Positions 6,946 through 11,935 of a stretch of DNA of 11,935 nucleotides are shown here, piece after piece; position 1 is the stretch's first letter; every line of letters begins with the position of its first letter. The DNA is from Bacteroidales bacterium. GTDB taxonomy: Bacteria > Bacteroidota > Bacteroidia > Bacteroidales > UBA12077. Where the stretch lies: the NCBI GenBank assembly GCA_003446015.1, contig DMBU01000112.1:1-11935 (forward strand). Reading direction: 5' to 3'. Position numbers and translations under genes: made by a program. The notes below the pieces were generated by a model. It saw only the letters and a list, made by a program, of their open reading frames with translations, was not told the origin of the DNA and searched no databases.

Positions 6946-8393
6946 AAACCGTAGTAAAAATTGGAAGAGATAAAAGTAATGATATTGTAATTAATGAACC
7001 TCGGATTAGCCGCAATCATGCCATCATTACGGATTTAGGCAATGAAATTTATGAGATTAAAGACCTTGGAAGCACAAACGGAACATTCGTAAATGGGAAA
7101 CGAATCACCCAACAAAAGATTGTTCCTGACGATAAAATTGAAGTTGCAACATGTCTCGTAAATTGGGTTTCGGCTTTTAATGAAAAGAATATATACGGAG
7201 CAGATGCAGTTGTGCAGGAGGAACCATATTCAAAAGTTTACAAAACCGTTTCAGTAGGCACCTCCTCAGAATGTGATATTGTATTGTCGGAAAGTATTGT
7301 TTCCAGTCATCATGCAAAAATATCTTTATTAAAAAATGGTGATTATTATATTCAGGATTTGGGGAGCAGCAACGGCACTTATGTAAATGGTGCAAGGATT
7401 ATGTCAAAGAATTTTACTAAAACAGATCTTGTAAAAATTGCTTCGGTTGATTTATCACAGAATTGGTTTTTGCATAAGAATTTACAACCAAAACTTTTCA
7501 AAGACCATAAAATTACCTGGCTCATTTCGCTCTCATTATTGGTAATAATTGCAGCCATGACTATGATTTATTTAAACAGATGTAAATGGTTTGATTGGGG
7601 ATGCAATTTATCAACACAACAAATTTATTCAAAAAATAAAAATTGTTTAGTTCATGTTGTACATGACTATTATTATACGATTGAATTTAATGGTAAAACA
7701 TATTTTGTTGGGAAAAATAAAACATTTAAAGTAACTGAGGCAAACACAAGCAAAGAGAATCTACAGCCATATAATTCAGTCTCTGGAACCGGGTGTTTTA
7801 TCAGAAATGACGGGACAATATTAACTTCCTCATTCATCATAAATCCCTGGCTAAATGAAACTGAAAAATTTACTATGCTTAATGAGGTAATTGAAAGTAA
7901 AACGATTAAGGATTTCTCGTTGGAGCAAGCTTATCAGATATGTGGCGAAACATCAGAATTAAAATGGCTTTCAGAAGGATTAGTGAATCATCCCCAGAAC
8001 TATATAGCTGCAAATTCAATTAATTCCTGCATTCTAACAGATGGTATTAATATTACTATTCAGTCAATCAAAAAGGAGTTACCGGAAAATGCTGGCACTG
8101 TAAATTGCTTTTATGATACATTAAGTGAAAACCACTTAAACAAAACCTCAGTTTATTATTACAGTGCGAGAAATATTACTGTACCAATTCCGACCTCTAC
8201 CCTACAGGATACATTTTATTCTGCCATTGATTCCTTTGACATTAATAAATTAAGTTTTGCTGATATTAATAAACAATTGCCTGATTTATCTGAAGGGAGT
8301 ATCGTATTAAATGAACGTGGGGAATTGGTTGGTAATATTCAATTCCAAAAAATTGTATTTATTACTCAATATTATAAACAAATAAAAAACTAA
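6942..8393 (+). CDS. Double-FHA membrane protein with a degenerate trypsin-like extracytoplasmic domain
   Basis: The product is 483 residues. FHA1 covers about 3-75 with all key positions: GR 8-9, SRNH 23-26, STNGT 44-48. FHA2 covers about 99-170: SSHH 121-124 and SSNGT 142-146 are present, but the Arg of the first loop is Thr (G106-T107). A membrane helix follows at about 191-211 and then ~270 residues outside the cytoplasm. There, SGTGCFIRNDGTILTSS (281-297) and GSIVLNERGELVG (452-464) look like the His-strand and Ser-loop of HtrA/trypsin-like proteases. At the aligned His position there is Phe298 and at the aligned Ser position Glu451, so it is probably catalytically dead. The first four bases overlap the phosphatase gene (ATGA), which implies translational coupling. 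It would recognise a phosphothreonine inside the cell and present the protease-like domain outside. Domain assignment of the C-terminal half is by motif reading only. Confidence 0.93.
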   Translation: MKTVVKIGRDKSNDIVINEPRISRNHAIITDLGNEIYEIKDLGSTNGTFVNGKRITQQKIVPDDKIEVATCLVNWVSAFNEKNIYGADAVVQEEPYSKVYKTVSVGTSSECDIVLSESIVSSHHAKISLLKNGDYYIQDLGSSNGTYVNGARIMSKNFTKTDLVKIASVDLSQNWFLHKNLQPKLFKDHKITWLISLSLLVIIAAMTMIYLNRCKWFDWGCNLSTQQIYSKNKNCLVHVVHDYYYTIEFNGKTYFVGKNKTFKVTEANTSKENLQPYNSVSGTGCFIRNDGTILTSSFIINPWLNETEKFTMLNEVIESKTIKDFSLEQAYQICGETSELKWLSEGLVNHPQNYIAANSINSCILTDGINITIQSIKKELPENAGTVNCFYDTLSENHLNKTSVYYYSARNITVPIPTSTLQDTFYSAIDSFDINKLSFADINKQLPDLSEGSIVLNERGELVGNIQFQKIVFITQYYKQIKN

Positions 8394-8397
8394 AATT

Positions 8398-9357
8398 ATG
8401 CAAACTTTTAACATCGGTAGAAATACCTCGAACAACGTAGTATTAGATGACAAAATGGTGAGCCGTCAACACGCCCAGTTAATTGTTCTGGACAACGGGC
8501 AGGTTTTAATAAAAGACCTGGGAAGTAGTAATGGAACATTTGTAAATGGAAACAAAATTACGGAATGTTACTTAAAAGCAGGAGATATTGTTAAATGTGG
8601 AAATACGTTTGTTAAGTGGACCCAGTATGTTTCAGGTTTTAAATCTGAAAATCAATCTTCACCCGGTCCTGCAAATTTTAATTGGAATCAGCAACAGGTT
8701 ATTAGCGAAAACGATGTTGTTGTTCTAAATACTGATTTCACATTGTCTGATTCGTTAAAATATGTGTTCTCCAGAATTTTTAATATCGGAGACTTGTTTA
8801 AGAGTGAATGGGATAGGATAACATCAATTCTTTTTTTTTCCCTTGTTCCAATAATTGTCATATTAATAAGCTGTTTTGTAGTGTATTTTAAAGCTGATAA
8901 CCTCTCATTTCAACAAATAGTTTTACTCCCATTGATAGTTTCTATATGTTGTTTGGGAATTTCACAGTTTTTAACCATAAGTTTGTTTTCTATTACCCGT
9001 GAAACAACAATTATTAAGAATTTGCTGGCATCTTCCATCTTTTCATTTTTACAATTCCTTACATTATTTGTAATGGGGATATTTGGTTTGTTGTTTTATT
9101 CTTTTGCCAGCGATGCATTTTACAATTTTGGAGAATTTCAATTTGAACAAAGTCCTGCTTTGCCTGTATTATTTTACTTATTATCATTAAGTGCTACAAT
9201 TAGCATCTCGATTACCTTGATAATATTTTTGTTTAAATTTTATCTCAGCATTGGCGTTTCCAAAGGATTAAGTATTCATTATACAGTATTTTCCTTTTCA
9301 TTTAATCTGTTAATTCAACTTGCTGTAATTTATATATTTTATAGAAATATCTTTTAA
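8398..9357 (+). CDS. FHA-domain protein with a five-helix (Yip1-like) membrane domain
   Basis: The product is 319 residues. The FHA domain at about 1-75 has every conserved feature: GR 7-8, SRQH 22-25, SSNGT 43-47. A ~60-residue linker follows, then about five hydrophobic segments near 143-163, 173-197, 205-232, 252-283 and 294-316. The pattern of an amphipathic lead-in (SRIFNIGDLFKSEWDR), five helices and a GVSKGLS-type turn before the last helix resembles the Yip1 superfamily of small integral membrane proteins; this is a tentative assignment. It starts 4 bases after the previous stop. The FHA domain is closely similar to that of the next gene (shared NNxVLDDKMVSR and TFVNGN), which points to a tandem duplication with different membrane tails attached. 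It should be a phosphothreonine-dependent membrane reader. Confidence 0.92.
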   Translation: MQTFNIGRNTSNNVVLDDKMVSRQHAQLIVLDNGQVLIKDLGSSNGTFVNGNKITECYLKAGDIVKCGNTFVKWTQYVSGFKSENQSSPGPANFNWNQQQVISENDVVVLNTDFTLSDSLKYVFSRIFNIGDLFKSEWDRITSILFFSLVPIIVILISCFVVYFKADNLSFQQIVLLPLIVSICCLGISQFLTISLFSITRETTIIKNLLASSIFSFLQFLTLFVMGIFGLLFYSFASDAFYNFGEFQFEQSPALPVLFYLLSLSATISISITLIIFLFKFYLSIGVSKGLSIHYTVFSFSFNLLIQLAVIYIFYRNIF

Positions 9358-9381
9358 AATTAATTAACTAAAGTTTTACTT

Positions 9382-10047
9382 ATGAAAACACTATCAATTG
9401 GCAGAGATGCATCAAACAACATTGTTTTAGATGATAAAATGGTAAGTCGTAATCATGCTCAATTAATAATATATGATGATAGAAGAGTTCTCATAAAAGA
9501 TTTAGGGAGCACTAATGGCACCTTTGTAAACGGGAATAACATCATTGAGTATTATCTAAAACCGGGGGATATTGTTAAGTGTGCAGGTATCTTTTTAAAT
9601 TGGCAGATTTATGCAAATTCAACTGCTCAAGATTCAGAAAACGCATCATCTGACAGATTCAAGCAGCCTATTCAAAATTTATATCAGGAACCTAATAAAC
9701 ATGAGAATAAATTATTTATAAGTTCATCCATTTCTGATAATTTACCTGCAATGGTAAAAAATGAACTTGCTACACTTTCAGCGCAGAAGCAACAAGAATT
9801 TGTTGAAGAGTACAAACGAAAACAAAAATCAGTTGGAGTTGCATATTTATTGCTAATAGTAGTATTAGCAATGCATTATGGTTATATTCGTAAATGGGGG
9901 CTGCAATTTGTTTTTTGGTTTACAGGTGGTGGTTTATTGATTTGGTGGTTTATTGATTTGTTTAGATTACCAGGCATGATACGAGATTATAATATGGATG
10001 TTGCCACTGATGTAATGCGAAATTTAAAAGCAATATCTCACTCATGA
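9382..10047 (+). CDS. FHA-domain protein with a TM2-like membrane tail
   Basis: The product is 221 residues. The FHA domain at about 1-75 is canonical: GR 7-8, SRNH 22-25, STNGT 43-47. The linker ends in a charged helix (SAQKQQEFVEEYKRKQKS), followed by two membrane helices at about 151-169 and 176-194 joined by YIRKWGLQ, then FRLPGMIRDYN and a short helix. This hairpin with GGGLLIWWFIDLF fits the TM2 domain family, which occurs widely in bacteria with no settled biochemical role. It is preceded by a 24-base gap. Its stop overlaps the ATG of the next gene (ATGA at 10044), so the two are probably translationally coupled. Like the gene before it, it likely brings a phosphorylated partner to the inner membrane. 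Confidence 0.92.
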   Translation: MKTLSIGRDASNNIVLDDKMVSRNHAQLIIYDDRRVLIKDLGSTNGTFVNGNNIIEYYLKPGDIVKCAGIFLNWQIYANSTAQDSENASSDRFKQPIQNLYQEPNKHENKLFISSSISDNLPAMVKNELATLSAQKQQEFVEEYKRKQKSVGVAYLLLIVVLAMHYGYIRKWGLQFVFWFTGGGLLIWWFIDLFRLPGMIRDYNMDVATDVMRNLKAISHS

Positions 10048-10403
10048 AGTACTTATTTATTTCATTTATTTTGTTGTTTGTTATTGAAAACTCTTACTCC
10101 CAATCGGTAAAAGTTAGAAATGTTCACTACAGGCAAATTGATGAACAAATTGAGATATTTTATGATTTACCTGTAAATATCGATTCTATTCAGGTTAAGT
10201 TGGTTTTTCGCAAAAAGTCAGCACCAAAATTTAGGTACTACCCAAGGTTTATTGGAGGCGATATTGGCATTGGAATATTTTCAGGAAAAAACAAAAAAAT
10301 AGTTTGGGACATTAAGAAAGAACCTTCATCCGTATTTACCGGTTCAGATTTTTATTTTGATGTAAAAGTTAGAAAGTGGACTGAAAAAAAGAAAGAAAGA
10401 TGA
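10044..10403 (+). CDS. Small exported protein resembling the N-terminal domain of Bacteroidota SUMF1-type proteins
   Basis: The product is 119 residues with a signal peptide (MKYLFISFILLFVIENSYSQ, cleavage probably after SYS). The rest is one beta-rich domain: VRNVHYRQIDEQIEIFYDL, then FIGGDIGIGI, then GKNKKIVWDIKKE, then FYFDVKV. I recognise this V-x-N-V...I-x-I-x-Y-D-L...G-D-x-G-x-G-I...G-x-N-K-x-I-x-W-D pattern as the segment placed before the formylglycine-enzyme-like (SUMF1) domain in many exported Bacteroidota proteins; here no such domain follows, so the segment stands alone. It is the last gene of the run and is joined to the TM2-type gene by ATGA. It probably works in the periplasm as a binding module; its partner is unknown. 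Confidence 0.85.
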   Translation: MKYLFISFILLFVIENSYSQSVKVRNVHYRQIDEQIEIFYDLPVNIDSIQVKLVFRKKSAPKFRYYPRFIGGDIGIGIFSGKNKKIVWDIKKEPSSVFTGSDFYFDVKVRKWTEKKKER

Positions 10404-10425
10404 TTTTAAAAATAATAAGGACATA

Positions 10426-10450
10426 AATATCCAATTTGTAATTGGATGTT
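10426..10450 (+). terminator. Hairpin after the operon, candidate terminator
   Basis: AATATCCAATT (10426-10436) pairs with AATTGGATGTT (10440-10450) across a TGT loop, giving 11 pairs with one U-G pair, 23 bases after the stop at 10403. The following CTTCAG is not a proper U tract, so termination may be weak or the hairpin may act as a 3' end stabiliser. Confidence 0.4.
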
Positions 10451-10516
10451 CTTCAGTTAATATAGTAATTCGCTGTTTTATCCCAACTTGCGCTTTTTAA
10501 TCTCTACGGGCAATTC

Positions 10517-10534
10517 CCCGCCGCTTGCGGCGGG
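10517..10534. repeat. GC-rich REP-like palindrome
   Basis: CCCGCCGC-TT-GCGGCGGG is a perfect inverted repeat embedded in otherwise AT-rich sequence. Short, perfect GC-rich palindromes of this form are typical of dispersed intergenic repeats in Bacteroidota genomes. It has no T tract and lies over 110 bases past the operon end, so I prefer a REP-like repeat over a terminator. Only one copy is visible in the window. Confidence 0.5.
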
Positions 10535-10592
10535 ATGGTTCATTCAGCCCTTCTCTTTTAAAACAATTACACTATCTTTTCCAAAAGATTCT

Positions 10593-10600
10593 TAAATTTG
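10593..10600 (+). promoter_or_regulatory. Possible Bacteroidota -7 promoter element
   Basis: TAAATTTG fits the Bacteroidota sigma-ABfr -7 consensus TAnnTTTG and lies 35 bases before the ATG of the small ORF at 10635. The upstream -33 TTTG block is not clear (only CTTTTCC near 10575), so the call is weak. Confidence 0.25.
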
Positions 10601-10634
10601 TGTATTATAATGAATTAATGCTGATGTACAGTCA

Positions 10635-10883
10635 ATGATTATCGAATTTCAAACCAAAGCGGATTCCAATAAACGAAGGCTTGACAATTTTCTCAGCCTT
10701 ACCAGGCCTGTCAGGTTTTTGAAATTCCTGCAAATGATGGACGATTTCTCAATATTTCCATTCAAAAAAACAGGCAACCCGCATTTTAAAATAGAAATAA
10801 CCATGAACTTCAATGAGACCTGGGGTGAAAAACTAAAATTGTATACAGTTTTTTTGTCACAAAACAGGGGCAATTTTATTTAA
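10635..10883 (+). CDS. Small hypothetical protein, uncertain
   Basis: The frame encodes 82 residues. The N-terminal part, ADSNKRRLDNFLSLTRPVRF then LKFLQMMDDFSIFP, reads like a plausible amphipathic helical protein with a charged start, and KKTGNPHFKIEI looks like a following strand; the last ~25 residues are less protein-like. There is no signal peptide and no recognised family. It is preceded by a possible -7 element and followed 40 bases later by a bidirectional terminator. It may be a real small gene, a decayed remnant of a longer one, or chance. Confidence 0.4.
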   Translation: MIIEFQTKADSNKRRLDNFLSLTRPVRFLKFLQMMDDFSIFPFKKTGNPHFKIEITMNFNETWGEKLKLYTVFLSQNRGNFI

Positions 10884-10922
10884 TATTTGTAAAATAATCG
10901 GGGCAATTGAGGTTTGAAATAT

Positions 10923-10963
10923 AAAAAACGTGCCGCAAACCCAAATTTGCAGCACGTTTTTTT
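10923..10963. terminator. Bidirectional intrinsic terminator
   Basis: AAAAACGTGC-c-GCAAA pairs with TTTGC-a-GCACGTTTTT around a short CCCAAA loop, with one internal mismatch. T tracts flank it in both orientations (TTTTTTT at 10957-10963; A-run at 10923-10928 on the other strand). It lies between convergent units: the plus-strand small ORF ends at 10883 and the minus-strand TrpB2-like gene ends at 10993, so it can stop transcription from both sides. Confidence 0.85.
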
Positions 10964-10992
10964 CTAATCTTCAAGATTCTAATCTTCCAATC

Positions 10993-11935
10993 TTATTTTG
11001 GCATCGGATATCCTTCAAGTTTCTTCAAATTCTTTGCAATTTCTTCTTCCGGATATTCGTAGTCATTTAATTCTCCGTTCAGGTATTTGTTGTAGCCAAC
11101 CAAATCCATCAGACCATGGCCGCTGAAGTTGAAAAGAATCACCTTTTCTTTTCCTTCTTCCTTTGCCTTTTTGGCTTCGCGAATAGCAACTGCAATGGCG
11201 TGTGTGGTTTCAGGCGCTGGAATAATACCTTCGGTTTTCGAGAATAAAAGACCGGCTTCGAAACACTCGCTTTGGTGAATTGCCTGGGCTTCCATCAATC
11301 CGTCGCGCAGGGCGGCGCTTACAAGCGGAGCCATTCCGTGATAACGCAAACCACCGGCGTGAATCGGAGCGGGTACAAAATTGTGTCCCAGACTGTTCAT
11401 CGCCAAAAGCGGTGTCATTTGTGCCACATCGCCGTGGTCGTAAATAAATGGAGCTTTGGTTAAAGTGGGGCAGCTAAATGGTTCTGCGCCAATAATCTGG
11501 ATGTTGGCACCGTGAATTTTTTCGTACATAAACGGGAACGAAATTCCGGCAAAGTTACTGCCACCACCGCAACAGCCAATTACTATGTCGGGATTTTTTA
11601 TGCCTACTTTCGCGAGCTGTTTTTTGGCTTCCAAACCAATAATTGTCTGGTGCAACATTACGTGGTTCAACACCGAACCCAGCGAATAACGGGTTCCGCC
11701 GGTTGGGTCGGTAACGGCAGCTTCAACAGCTTCCGAAATGGCGATGCCCAAACTACCCGGAGTATCGGGAAAATGAGCAAGAATATCGCGACCGGCTTGT
11801 GTTTCCCTGCTTGGGCTGGCAATACATGTTCCGCCCCAGGTTTCCATCATCATTTTACGGAATGGTTTCTGGTCGAAACTTACACGCACCATAAACACTT
11901 TGCATTCGATGCCGCCCAACTGCGCGCAGGCATAC
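10993..11935 (-). CDS. TrpB2-type tryptophan synthase beta-like PLP enzyme, C-terminal part (5' end outside window)
   Basis: The minus-strand frame stays open to the right edge (reading YACAQLGGIECKV at the boundary), so the N-terminal part, including the PLP-binding lysine, is missing from the window. About 313 residues are visible. Diagnostic segments: SFDQKPFRKMMMETWG, FPDTPGSLGIAISEAVE, CCGGGSNFAG (the glycine-rich loop that holds the PLP phosphate), HAGGLRYHGMAPL, EGIIPAPETTHA and LFNFSGHGLMDL. These match the TrpB2 subfamily, which condenses indole with serine to give tryptophan, often without a TrpA partner. The C-terminus EGYPMPK is complete. It is convergent with the operon, ends before the shared terminator, and is more GC-rich than the FHA genes, consistent with a core metabolic gene at the boundary. 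The gene symbol is left empty because trpB is normally reserved for the TrpA-paired form. Confidence 0.93.
   Translation of the reverse strand, partial: YACAQLGGIECKVFMVRVSFDQKPFRKMMMETWGGTCIASPSRETQAGRDILAHFPDTPGSLGIAISEAVEAAVTDPTGGTRYSLGSVLNHVMLHQTIIGLEAKKQLAKVGIKNPDIVIGCCGGGSNFAGISFPFMYEKIHGANIQIIGAEPFSCPTLTKAPFIYDHGDVAQMTPLLAMNSLGHNFVPAPIHAGGLRYHGMAPLVSAALRDGLMEAQAIHQSECFEAGLLFSKTEGIIPAPETTHAIAVAIREAKKAKEEGKEKVILFNFSGHGLMDLVGYNKYLNGELNDYEYPEEEIAKNLKKLEGYPMPK

Larger units (their letters stand above)
10404..10634. other. Intergenic region between the FHA operon and the small ORF
   Basis: This 231-base stretch holds the hairpin at 10426-10450, a GC-rich palindrome at 10517-10534 and a possible promoter element at 10593-10600. 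I see no RNA gene and no other open frame in it. Together with the small uncertain ORF at 10635 and the terminator at 10923, it makes a 589-base zone between the last operon gene and the TrpB2-like gene. Confidence 0.5.

Noticed and set aside
1839..10403. Type VI secretion-associated kinase/FHA/phosphatase cluster
   Set aside because: No Tss sheath, VgrG, Hcp or ClpV gene is in the window, so the association cannot be supported from this sequence.
10649..10873. 74-codon minus-strand frame opposite the small ORF
   Set aside because: It is antisense to the 10635 frame, which has the better start, upstream element and protein-like composition.
1..11935. CRISPR array, tRNA, rRNA or insertion sequence
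   Set aside because: I saw no regularly spaced repeats, no tRNA-like cloverleaf sequence and no transposase or integrase motifs on either strand.

Overview
The window looks like a piece of a Bacteroidota chromosome. The evidence is AT-rich genes with weak or absent Shine-Dalgarno sequences, Bacteroidota-style secreted proteins, an orphan TrpB2-type enzyme and a possible TAnnTTTG -7 element. I cannot place it below phylum level from sequence alone.

Layout. (1) 3-551 is the 3' end of a GC-rich gene whose product ends in a fibronectin-III-like domain. A hairpin and a GC-rich leader follow. (2) 736-1575 encodes a secreted protein of unknown function. (3) 1576-1838 is an intergenic region with a second, diverged copy of the leader seen before 736 and two perfect palindromes. 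(4) 1839-10403 is a compact, AT-rich, same-strand gene run, apparently one operon. In order it encodes a membrane Ser/Thr kinase, a 610-residue envelope protein, a zinc-ribbon/FHA protein, a membrane-anchored PP2C phosphatase, a double-FHA protein with an extracytoplasmic protease-like domain, an FHA protein with five membrane helices, an FHA protein with a TM2-like tail, and a small secreted protein. Several junctions touch or overlap (stop/TTG, ATGA, ATGA). (5) 10404-10992 holds hairpins, a GC-rich palindrome, a small possible gene and a bidirectional terminator. (6) 10993 to the right edge, on the minus strand, is the C-terminal part of a TrpB2-like PLP enzyme, a metabolic gene with different base composition.

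How the genes may work together (inference). The kinase (writer), the PP2C (eraser) and five FHA domains in four proteins (readers) form a closed phosphothreonine circuit. Nearly every component also has a membrane segment, or is exported, so the circuit probably couples an envelope signal to membrane or envelope proteins. No secretion-system, cell-division or defence marker lies in the window, so its output is unknown. The families are individually recognisable; the combination, the apparently dead protease domain and the possible phospho-switch in the zinc-ribbon/FHA protein are the parts most worth following up.
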